NCBI GenBank assembly: GCA_017860085.1
Contig: JAFNAJ010000205.1
Span: 1 to 5,471, forward strand
Direction of reading: 5' to 3'
From: Acidobacteriota bacterium
GTDB taxonomy: Bacteria; Acidobacteriota; Vicinamibacteria; Vicinamibacterales; JAFNAJ01
Length of the DNA stretch: 5,471 nt
Shown: in pieces, positions 1 through 5,412 of the stretch
Position numbering within the stretch: position 1 is the stretch's first letter
How the letters are laid out: each line of letters begins with the position of its first letter
Notes under the pieces: generated by a model
What the model was told of the DNA's origin: nothing
The model's database searches: none
The model's input: the letters and a program-made list of their open reading frames with translations, nothing else
Program-made: the position numbers and the translations under genes

Positions 1-1024
1 GCAGCGACTGCTCGTACGGCGGCCGGTGAATCCCGTGCTCGGTGATGATGCCCGTGACGTACGCCGCGGGCGTCACGTCGAACGCCGGGTTCCTGACCGC
101 CGCGCCAACCGGAGTGAGGCGGACGCCACCAACGTGCGTCACCTCGCGCGGGTTGCGCTCCTCGATCGGGATGGCCGACCCGTCGAGCGTGTTCAGGTCG
201 ACGGTCGACCTCGGGGCCGCCACGTAGAACGGGATCCCGTGCTCGCGGGCCAGCACCGCGAGCGAGTACGTGCCGATCTTGTTGGCGACGTCGCCATTGG
301 CCGCGATGCGATCGGCGCCAACCACGACGAGATCGACCAGCCCGTGTCGCATCATCGCGCCGGCCATGCTGTCGGTAATCACGGTCGTGGGAATCCCGTC
401 GCGCACCAGTTCCCACGCGGTGAGCCTCGCCCCTTGCAGGAACGGCCTCGTTTCGTCGGCGAGCACCTCCACCTGCTTGCCTTGATCGACGGCGCCCCGG
501 ATGACCCCAAGCGCCGTGCCGTATCCGGCCGTCGCAAGCGCCCCGGCGTTGCAGTGCGTCAGCACACGGGCGCTCGCCGGCACCACCGCCGCGCCGTTCC
601 TGCCAATCGCCCGGCAGCTCTCGACGTCCTCGTCGTGAATCGCGTGCGCCTCGTGCTCGAGCGCTGCGCGGATCTCGTCGGCCGACGCGCCGGCGTGCGC
701 GACCGCGGAAAACGCCCGCTTCATCCGGTCGATGGCCCAGAACAGGTTGACGGCGGTCGGCCGAGTGGCCGCGAGCAGGTCGCACGCCCTCTGGAAGTCG
801 GCGGCAAGCTGGCGGGTACCCTGAGCCTTGCTCTGCCTGGCCGCGAGCGCGGCGCCCATGGCTGCCGCCACGCCAATCGCGGGCGCCCCACGGATCACCA
901 TCGACCGGATGGCCCGGGCCACCTCGGGTGCCGTCTTGCAGGTGACGTAGATCTCGGCCGTCGGCAGCTTTCGCTGATCGACCATCACGACCGTGCCGTC
1001 TTGCCACGCAATCGTCGGGAGCAT
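1..1024 (-). CDS. mtnA: S-methyl-5-thioribose-1-phosphate isomerase, 3' end cut by window edge
   Basis: Converts 5-methylthioribose-1-phosphate to 5-methylthioribulose-1-phosphate in the cytosolic methionine salvage pathway. I translated 341 codons from the ATG at 1024 to the left edge. The protein opens with MLPTIAWQDG, typical of MtnA. It carries RGAPAIG (residues 45-51), THCNAG with Cys158, DETRPFLQG (190-198) and GADRIAANGD with Asp238. Cys158 and Asp238 align with the catalytic Cys160/Asp240 of the Bacillus subtilis enzyme. The last visible residues, ITEHGIHRPPYEQSL, resemble the family C-terminus, so probably only a few residues are missing. An in-frame GTG at 1045 preceded by AAGG would add seven residues; I prefer the ATG because it matches the usual N-terminus. 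The gene follows cdd after 219 bp of repeat-bearing DNA and may have its own promoter. The related ribose-1,5-bisphosphate isomerases and eIF2B-like proteins are less likely given these motifs. Identification is firm; the exact start is less so. Confidence 0.95.
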   Translation of the reverse strand, partial: MLPTIAWQDGTVVMVDQRKLPTAEIYVTCKTAPEVARAIRSMVIRGAPAIGVAAAMGAALAARQSKAQGTRQLAADFQRACDLLAATRPTAVNLFWAIDRMKRAFSAVAHAGASADEIRAALEHEAHAIHDEDVESCRAIGRNGAAVVPASARVLTHCNAGALATAGYGTALGVIRGAVDQGKQVEVLADETRPFLQGARLTAWELVRDGIPTTVITDSMAGAMMRHGLVDLVVVGADRIAANGDVANKIGTYSLAVLAREHGIPFYVAAPRSTVDLNTLDGSAIPIEERNPREVTHVGGVRLTPVGAAVRNPAFDVTPAAYVTGIITEHGIHRPPYEQSL

Positions 1025-1033
1025 AGACGGTCG

Positions 1034-1039
1034 ATCATA
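1034..1039 (-). promoter_or_regulatory. Possible -10 box (TATGAT) for mtnA
   Basis: Read on the minus strand, TATGAT differs from the sigma-70 -10 consensus at one base. It ends 9 nt before the mtnA ATG and is the most AT-rich spot in an otherwise very GC-rich gap. No convincing -35 lies 16-18 bp upstream; the best hexamer there is CTGGCC. If real, the transcript would start within a few bases of the ATG and have no ribosome binding site. This is inferred from position and base composition only. Confidence 0.3.
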
Positions 1040-1084
1040 ACGCACGGCCGCGCCTTGGCCAGCGGCTGGCGGCCGCCGGCGGCG

Positions 1085-1226
1085 GTCCTTGGTGCTTGGT
1101 TCTTCGTTCTTGACCCGTTCGGGGTTCCCGGTTCCTGGTGCGGAGTCACGCTCCCGAACCAAGAACGAACCAAGGACCCGGAACCAAGCACGGACCAAGA
1201 ACCACGAACAAAGAACCAAGAACCGA
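1085..1226. repeat. Heptanucleotide repeat in two inverted arms (cdd-mtnA gap)
   Basis: The left arm is seven consecutive 7-nt units from 1088 to 1136: CTTGGTG, CTTGGTT, CTTCGTT, CTTGACC, CGTTCGG, GGTTCCC, GGTTCCT. The right arm (1156-1226) carries the complementary motif: AACC occurs at 1157, 1168, 1182, 1193, 1200, 1214 and 1221. Those spacings are 7 or 14, with two of 11, meaning a 7-nt period with two phase slips. The arms face each other around GGAG-TCACG-CTCC (1142-1154). The longest exact match noted between arms is GTGCTTGGTTC (1092-1102) against its complement at 1181-1191. The two arms could fold into one long imperfect stem in the cdd-mtnA transcript. There is no T-run on either side, so it does not look like a standard intrinsic terminator. 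The remainder of the gap (1025-1084 and 1227-1243) shows no gene. Confidence 0.8.
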
Positions 1227-1243
1227 GTACGTTGCCGTCGGTT

Positions 1244-1648
1244 TCAGCGTCCCAGGAAGCGCGCGTCGAAGGGCTCGGGCAGCAGGTCCTTCAGACGGAA
1301 TTGAGCGATGTGCCCCCGGAGGCCGCCGAGCAGCACCTCGAGATCGCCGCCGAACTCCCAGAGAATCTGGCGGCACGCCCCGCAGGGCGGCGTCGGGTCG
1401 TCGGTGTCGGCCACGATGGCAATGCGGGTGAAACGGCGATGGCCCTCGGAGATGGCCTTGACCACGGCCACGCGTTCGGCGCAGATCGTCAGCCCGTACG
1501 TGGCATTCTCGACGTTGCAGCCGGTCACCACCGTTCCATCCTCTGCCTCGAGGGCCGCGCCGACCCTGAAGTTCGAGAACGGGGCAAACGCGTGCTCGCG
1601 CGCTGCGCGCGCCGCTTCGAGCAAGTGATCTTTCGACGTCGACGCCAT
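1244..1648 (-). CDS. cdd: Cytidine deaminase (homotetrameric, zinc-dependent)
   Basis: Hydrolytically deaminates cytidine and deoxycytidine to uridine and deoxyuridine in the cytosol, feeding the pyrimidine phosphorylase encoded upstream. From the ATG at 1648 the protein has 134 residues, the normal size for the short tetrameric class. It shows FAPFSNFRVGAAL (residues 21-33), then GCNVENATYGLTICAER with substrate-binding Asn45 and Glu47, zinc ligand Cys56 and catalytic Glu58. PPCGACRQ follows with zinc ligands Cys89 and Cys92. All catalytic residues are present. The frame stays open upstream to an ATG at 1699, but those 17 extra residues (MMAAGRGLSP...) are encoded by GC-rich sequence beside the repeat and do not resemble the family N-terminus. 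The 1648 start is therefore chosen, with only a weak G-rich stretch (1655-1659) as ribosome binding site. It lies 208 bp after punA, so it may belong to the same transcript or be separately expressed. Confidence 0.95.
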   Translation of the reverse strand: MASTSKDHLLEAARAAREHAFAPFSNFRVGAALEAEDGTVVTGCNVENATYGLTICAERVAVVKAISEGHRRFTRIAIVADTDDPTPPCGACRQILWEFGGDLEVLLGGLRGHIAQFRLKDLLPEPFDARFLGR

Positions 1649-1700
1649 CCCGAGCCCCCGAGTCTCGGCCGGGCTGAGGCCCCGCCCTGCCGCCATCATT

Positions 1701-1720
1701 CGCAGGGCTGAAGCCCTGCG
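1701..1720. repeat. Perfect 8-bp hairpin with TGAA loop
   Basis: CGCAGGGC (1701-1708), loop TGAA, GCCCTGCG (1713-1720). It sits about 50 bp upstream of the chosen cdd start, and its right arm is also the first eight bases of the 25-bp repeat array. A weaker relative, GGGC-TGAG-GCCC, lies at 1671-1682. There is no T-run, so a rho-independent terminator is unlikely. A REP-like palindrome or an mRNA-stabilising stem-loop is possible. Confidence 0.75.
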
Positions 1721-1850
1721 CTACCGCGATCGGCCAAGCCCTGCGCTACCGCGATCGGCCGAGCCGCACGCGACCGCGATCGGCCAAGCCCTGCGCTACC
1801 GCGATCGGCCAGGCCGCACGCGACCGCGATCGGCCAGGCCCTGCGCTGCC
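1713..1850. repeat. 25-bp tandem repeat, about 5.5 copies, two alternating unit types
   Basis: Units start at 1713, 1738, 1763, 1788 and 1813, with a 13-bp partial unit at 1838. All five full units share the 13-bp core ACCGCGATCGGCC. The preceding bases come in two types: A (GCCCTGCGCT) in units 1, 2, 4 and 6, and B (GCCGCACGCG) in units 3 and 5. The order A-A-B-A-B-A implies a 50-bp A+B block that was itself duplicated. Each core carries CGATCG, so GATC occurs exactly every 25 bp (1728, 1753, 1778, 1803, 1828). Because 25 is not a multiple of three the array is not an in-frame coding repeat. It fills most of the punA-cdd gap and ends 6 bp from the punA stop codon. Confidence 0.95.
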
Positions 1851-1856
1851 ACCATC

Positions 1857-2675
1857 CTATGCGGCAGCAACGACCCCTTCGAGCAGTGCGACGAACTCCG
1901 TGGCCACGCGCGCGGCTGTCGCCATCACCTCGTCGTGATCGAGCGGCTGTGGCAACACACCGGCGGCCATGTTCGTGATGCACGAGATCCCGAGCACCTC
2001 GACACCCATCTGCCGGGCGACGATGGCCTCGGGCACGGTGGACATCCCGACGGCGTCGGCGCCGATGGCGCGGAGATGGCGAATCTCGGCCGGCGTCTCG
2101 TAGCTCGGACCGTGGAGCCCCGCGTAGACGCCATGGGTCAACCGCAGACCGCGGGCAGCGGCCACCTGGTCGGCAAGCGCCCGCAGCCGGCGCGAGTACA
2201 CCTCGGTCATGTCCGGGAACCGCGGCCCGAGCCGCTCGTCGTGGGGCCCGATGAGCGGGTTGCTGCCAAAGAGGTTGATGTGGTCGTCGATCACCATCAG
2301 GTTGCCCGCCTCGAAGGCCGTGTTCACGCCACCAGCCGCGTTGGTGAGCACGAGGGTGCGCACGCCGAGCAGCCCCACGACGCGCACGCCGAAGGTGACC
2401 CTCGTGAGCGGGTGGCCCTCGTAGAAGTGCGCGCGTCCGGCGAGCGCCACGACCGGCCGACCGCGAGACGTTCCGACGCAGAGCTTGCCCGCGTGACCGA
2501 CCACGTGCGACGCGGGCCAGTGCGGGATCTCCGTGTAGGGCAGCACGACGGCGTCCGACAGCCGCTCGGCAAACGCACCGAGCCCCGACCCGAGGACGAC
2601 GGCGGTCGTGGGCACGGCGCCGATGCGCGCGCGGACGAACGCCGCCGCTTCGCTCGCCCTCTCGTAATCGCTCAT
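1857..2675 (-). CDS. punA: Purine nucleoside phosphorylase, trimeric PNP/MTAP family
   Basis: Phosphorolyses inosine, guanosine and their 2'-deoxy forms to the base plus (deoxy)ribose-1-phosphate in the cytosol. The protein has 272 residues, normal for the low-molecular-weight trimeric family. Visible motifs are the phosphate loop GSGLG (29-33), HVVGHAGKL (57-65), GRAHFYEGH with His83 (80-88), LTNAAGG (110-116), GLHGPSYETPAE with Glu193 (186-197), GMSTVPEA (210-217) and ITNMAAG with Asn235 (233-239). Glu193 and Asn235 correspond to Glu201 and Asn243 of mammalian PNP, which read 6-oxopurines. The related methylthioadenosine phosphorylases have an Asp at the Asn position, so MTAP is unlikely. 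The start is the ATG at 2675, which overlaps the nupC stop as ATGA and suggests translational coupling. The frame is open further upstream inside nupC, but that part does not look like PNP. Confidence 0.96.
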   Translation of the reverse strand: MSDYERASEAAAFVRARIGAVPTTAVVLGSGLGAFAERLSDAVVLPYTEIPHWPASHVVGHAGKLCVGTSRGRPVVALAGRAHFYEGHPLTRVTFGVRVVGLLGVRTLVLTNAAGGVNTAFEAGNLMVIDDHINLFGSNPLIGPHDERLGPRFPDMTEVYSRRLRALADQVAAARGLRLTHGVYAGLHGPSYETPAEIRHLRAIGADAVGMSTVPEAIVARQMGVEVLGISCITNMAAGVLPQPLDHDEVMATAARVATEFVALLEGVVAAA

Positions 2676-4036
2676 AGCAGGAACCCCGCGATGGTGGCCG
2701 TGACGAAGTTCGCCAACGTGCCCGCGAACATGGCCCGGAGTCCGAGCCTGGCGAGATCGTGGCGGCGGTTGGGGGCGAGCGGGCCGATGCCGCCAATCTG
2801 GATGCCGATCGAGCTGAAGTTGGCGAACCCGCACAGCGCGAAGGTGGCAATGGTGAACGAGCGCGGGTCGAGGGTGTCCTTCATCGGGCCGAGCTGCGCG
2901 TAGGCGACGAACTCGTTGATGGCCATCCGCGTGCCGAGCAGGTTGCCGATGGTGGGCGCGTCCTGCCACGGCACCCCCATGCTCCACGCCACGGGCGCGA
3001 ACACCCAGCCGAAGATCTGCTGCAGGCTGAGGCCCGCGAAACCGAGGCCGGCGTTGATCAACGCGATGATCGAGAGGAACGAGATGAGCATCGCGCCGAC
3101 GTTGAGGGCCAGCTGCAGGCCCTCGCCCGTGCCGCGCCCGGCCGCGTCGATGACGTTGACGTCGGTCCGCTCAACCTCGAGCTTGACGGTGCCCATCGTC
3201 TTGGGCACGCCGGTCTCGGGAACGAAGAGCTTGGCCATCATCAGCGTACCGGGTGCCGTCATGATGACGGCCGTCAGCAGGTGGCGCGCCTCGATGCCGA
3301 ACAGGATGTAGGCCGCCATGATGCCGCCCGAGATGTGCGCCATCCCGGCGGTCATGATGGTCATCAGCTCCGACTCGGTCATCTCCGGGATGTAGGGACG
3401 GATCGTCAGCGGCGCCTCGGTCTGGCCCATGAAGATGCTGGCCGCCACGTTGAGCGACTCGGCCCCGCTGGCGTGCATGACGCGGTTCATCGCCACGGCG
3501 AAGAGCCGCACGATGAACTGCATGACCCCCAGGTAGTAGAGCACCGCGAACGTCGCCGCCACGAAGATGATCGTCGGCAGGACCTGGAAGGCGAAGACGA
3601 CCCCGTAGCGGACCCCGTCCTCTCCGAGCACCGCCGTCATGATCCGGGGCCAGGCCTCGCGATCGCCGAGCGGCCCGAAGACGAACGAGGACCCGACGAA
3701 CGACAGGTTGAGCACGTTCGTGATGGCGTGGCCGAGGTGCTGGAACACCTCCTGCCCGACCGGCGTCTTGAGCACGACGAGCGCGAAGGCGATCTGCAGC
3801 CCGAGTCCCCAGGCGACGGTGCGCACGTTGATGGCCCGCCGGTTGGTCGAGAGCAGATACGCGATCAGCAGGATCACGATCAGGCCGACGAACGACTGGG
3901 CGCGCGGCATGGCCGCGGCGTGTGCGGCGGCCGCGATCGCGGCAGCCAGCGCCACCCCGAGGCCGACGACCAGCGAGTCGGTCCGTGTCCAGCGATTGGC
4001 GTTCGAGGGAGGCGTGTCGGAAGCGTCTGGAATCAT
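2672..4036 (-). CDS. nupC: Concentrative nucleoside transporter, CNT/NupC family
   Basis: Inner-membrane symporter that imports nucleosides using a sodium or proton gradient. The 454-residue protein is highly hydrophobic, with clear membrane segments near residues 22-43, 48-63 and 74-89 and several more to the C-terminus. Family motifs are AASIFMGQTEAPL (198-210), NEFVAY (374-379) and GFANFSSIGIQIGG (403-416). Gln205, Thr206 and Glu207 match the nucleobase-binding residues, and Glu375, Asn406 and Ser409 the ribose-binding residues, of the Vibrio cholerae CNT structure. The binding site is thus intact. One deviation: the family motif G-x-K-xxx-NEFVA has Arg370 in place of Lys. The N-terminus starts with about 20 polar residues and the protein is somewhat longer than many bacterial CNTs. 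The ATG at 4036 follows the deoA stop by 3 nt and has a good ribosome binding site. The cation used and the nucleoside range cannot be read from the sequence. Confidence 0.95.
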   Translation of the reverse strand: MIPDASDTPPSNANRWTRTDSLVVGLGVALAAAIAAAAHAAAMPRAQSFVGLIVILLIAYLLSTNRRAINVRTVAWGLGLQIAFALVVLKTPVGQEVFQHLGHAITNVLNLSFVGSSFVFGPLGDREAWPRIMTAVLGEDGVRYGVVFAFQVLPTIIFVAATFAVLYYLGVMQFIVRLFAVAMNRVMHASGAESLNVAASIFMGQTEAPLTIRPYIPEMTESELMTIMTAGMAHISGGIMAAYILFGIEARHLLTAVIMTAPGTLMMAKLFVPETGVPKTMGTVKLEVERTDVNVIDAAGRGTGEGLQLALNVGAMLISFLSIIALINAGLGFAGLSLQQIFGWVFAPVAWSMGVPWQDAPTIGNLLGTRMAINEFVAYAQLGPMKDTLDPRSFTIATFALCGFANFSSIGIQIGGIGPLAPNRRHDLARLGLRAMFAGTLANFVTATIAGFLL

Positions 4037-4039
4037 CGG

Positions 4040-5344
4040 TCAGGTCACCTCGCCGAGAATCAACGGACGCGCGGGGACGGGCACGTCCGAGACTTCGATG
4101 GCCCGCGCAGCGAACTGGAGGGCCTCGGGCAGGTTCTTCTCAGCCCGGTAGTGAAGCTCGAGCACCGGGTCGCCTGCGGCCACGGGCGTCCCGGGGGCGG
4201 CGAGGACCATCACCCCCACGGCGTGATCCACCGTCTCGTCCACACGCGTGCGCCCGGCGCCGAGCGCGACCGTGGCGCGGCCCACCAGCTCTGCGTGCAA
4301 ACCGGTGACGACACCGTCGCGCGGCGCGGGCACCCTGGCGGTCTGCGGCGCGGCCGGCAGGAGTCCGCCGTCGTCGACCACGCGCGGATCGCCGCCCTGG
4401 GCGACAATCATCCGGCGGAACTTCTCCAAGGCGCGGCCCGAGCCGAGCGCCTCGCTGGCGCGCGTCCTGGCGCGCTCGACGTCGGGATCGAGCCGGGCGA
4501 TTGCGATCATCCGTGCCGCCAGCTCGATGCACAGGGCCCGCAGCTCCCGCGGGCCCCTCCCCTTCAGAATCTCGATCGCCTCGGCCACCTCGAGCGCGTT
4601 GCCGACCGCCCGTCCGAGTGGGGCCTCCATCGACGTGATGAGCGCCTCGGTGCGCAGGCCCGCGCGCTTGCCGGTTCCGACGAGCGCCCTCGCCAGCTCC
4701 CCGGCCTGCTCCTCCGTCTTCATGAAGGCGCCGCGGCCCGCCTTCACGTCGAGGACGAGGCCGTCGATGCCCTCCGCGATCTTCTTGCTCAGGATCGAGG
4801 CCACGATCAGCGGGATGCTCGGCACCGTGCCGGTCACGTCGCGCAGCGCGTACATTCGCCGGTCGGCCGGCGCGATCGTCTCGGTCTGCCCGGCGATGAC
4901 GCAGCCAATCGACTCGAGCTGCCGTCGAAAGCCGTCCGGGTCGATGGCCGTGGTGAGGCCCGGGATGGCCTCGAGCTTGTCGAGCGTGCCGCCGGTGTGG
5001 CCGAGGGCGCGCCCCGACATCATCGGCACCATGCCGCCGCACGCGGCGACGAGCGGCGCCAGGACGAGCGAGGTCTTGTCGCCCACCCCGCCGGTGCTGT
5101 GCTTGTCGACGAACGGGCCCGGCAGTCCCGACAGGTCCACACGACCGCCCGACTCGACCATCGCCTCGGTGAGCCACGTCGTTTCGTCGGCGGTCATGCC
5201 CCGCAGCACGATCGCCATCAGCAGCGCGGAGATCTGATAGTCGGGCCAGCTGCCGTCGGTCACACCCCTGACGAACGCGGCAATCTCCTCGCGGGAGAGT
5301 GCGCCCCCGTCCCGCTTGCTGGCGATCACGTCAACGGCACGCAT
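4040..5344 (-). CDS. deoA: Thymidine / pyrimidine-nucleoside phosphorylase
   Basis: Phosphorolyses thymidine and deoxyuridine (perhaps uridine) to the base plus (deoxy)ribose-1-phosphate in the cytosol, normally as a dimer. The 434 residues match the family length (433 in Geobacillus PyNP, 440 in E. coli DeoA). The N-terminus MRAVDVIASKRDG is typical. KHSTGGVGDKTS (81-92) holds the phosphate site, and SGRALGHTGGTLDKLE (110-125) is the family signature. Arg168, Ser183 and Lys187 are the pyrimidine-base contacts. DVKAGRGAFMK (199-209) and a normal C-terminal domain follow. Residue 108 is Met, as in E. coli thymidine phosphorylase (Met111), where uridine-accepting PyNPs have Lys108; this favours deoxynucleosides. 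It lacks the N-terminal extension of archaeal AMP phosphorylases. It is the first gene of the cluster, followed 3 nt later by nupC. There is no Shine-Dalgarno in the 12 nt before the ATG, and a -10-like palindrome lies immediately upstream. Confidence 0.97.
   Translation of the reverse strand: MRAVDVIASKRDGGALSREEIAAFVRGVTDGSWPDYQISALLMAIVLRGMTADETTWLTEAMVESGGRVDLSGLPGPFVDKHSTGGVGDKTSLVLAPLVAACGGMVPMMSGRALGHTGGTLDKLEAIPGLTTAIDPDGFRRQLESIGCVIAGQTETIAPADRRMYALRDVTGTVPSIPLIVASILSKKIAEGIDGLVLDVKAGRGAFMKTEEQAGELARALVGTGKRAGLRTEALITSMEAPLGRAVGNALEVAEAIEILKGRGPRELRALCIELAARMIAIARLDPDVERARTRASEALGSGRALEKFRRMIVAQGGDPRVVDDGGLLPAAPQTARVPAPRDGVVTGLHAELVGRATVALGAGRTRVDETVDHAVGVMVLAAPGTPVAAGDPVLELHYRAEKNLPEALQFAARAIEVSDVPVPARPLILGEVT
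4045..4051 (-). promoter_or_regulatory. Ribosome binding site for nupC, inside the end of deoA
   Basis: GAGGTGA on the minus strand ends 8 nt before the nupC ATG and lies in the last codons of deoA (Glu-Val-Thr). It is a strong Shine-Dalgarno match, supports the 4036 start, and means ribosomes finishing deoA pass over the site that loads nupC. Confidence 0.75.
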
Positions 5345-5356
5345 GAAAGCGCCGAA

Positions 5357-5366
5357 AGTATATACT
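5357..5366. promoter_or_regulatory. Palindromic AGTATATACT: candidate bidirectional -10 element before deoA
   Basis: This 10-bp perfect palindrome is the most AT-rich spot in the right part of the window. It reads TATACT on the minus strand (5362-5357) and again on the plus strand (5361-5366), each one base from the -10 consensus TATAAT. On the minus strand it ends 12 nt before the deoA ATG, so transcription would begin about 5 nt from the start codon. On the plus strand it could serve a divergent gene. No good -35 hexamer was seen on either side. Alternatively, a palindrome overlapping the start region could be the core of an operator. Confidence 0.45.
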
Positions 5367-5412
5367 CCCCACCGCCCCGGCCACGAATGGCGCCGCCGGG
5401 CGACGACCCGCC

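Noticed and set aside
26..1711. A 561-codon plus-strand open frame, the longest on either strand
   Set aside because: It runs antisense through all of mtnA and cdd and through the heptamer repeat. Its translation is an Arg/His/Pro-rich mirror of those genes with no recognisable domain. Long antisense frames are common in GC-rich coding DNA.
1701..1720. Rho-independent terminator for punA
   Set aside because: The stem is perfect and GC-rich, but no T-run follows on either strand, and it is nearly 140 bp downstream of the punA stop.
1713..1850. CRISPR array
   Set aside because: The repeats are directly abutting with no unique spacers, the unit is 25 bp with two flank types, and no cas gene is present.
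1857..2675. Methylthioadenosine phosphorylase (mtnP), suggested by nearby mtnA
   Set aside because: The purine-site residues Glu193 and Asn235 and the ITNMAAG motif are of the 6-oxopurine PNP type; MTAP has Asp at the Asn position.
1696..2850. A 384-codon minus-strand frame covering punA and the 25-bp repeat
   Set aside because: It overlaps punA in another frame, is extremely Arg/Ala-rich, and ends in a peptide made only of translated repeat units. The punA frame has every family motif.
4140..5177. Long alternative frames on both strands within deoA (for example 4140-5177 minus and 4248-5237 plus)
   Set aside because: They are low-complexity Arg/Gly/Ala or Ser/Pro-rich translations overlapping a fully motif-supported deoA.
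1..5344. Archaeal-type AMP / pentose-bisphosphate pathway (AMP phosphorylase plus ribose-1,5-bisphosphate isomerase)
   Set aside because: DeoA and MtnA are homologues of those enzymes, but DeoA has the bacterial length and nucleoside-phosphorylase N-terminus, MtnA has its own catalytic motifs, and no RuBisCO is in view.
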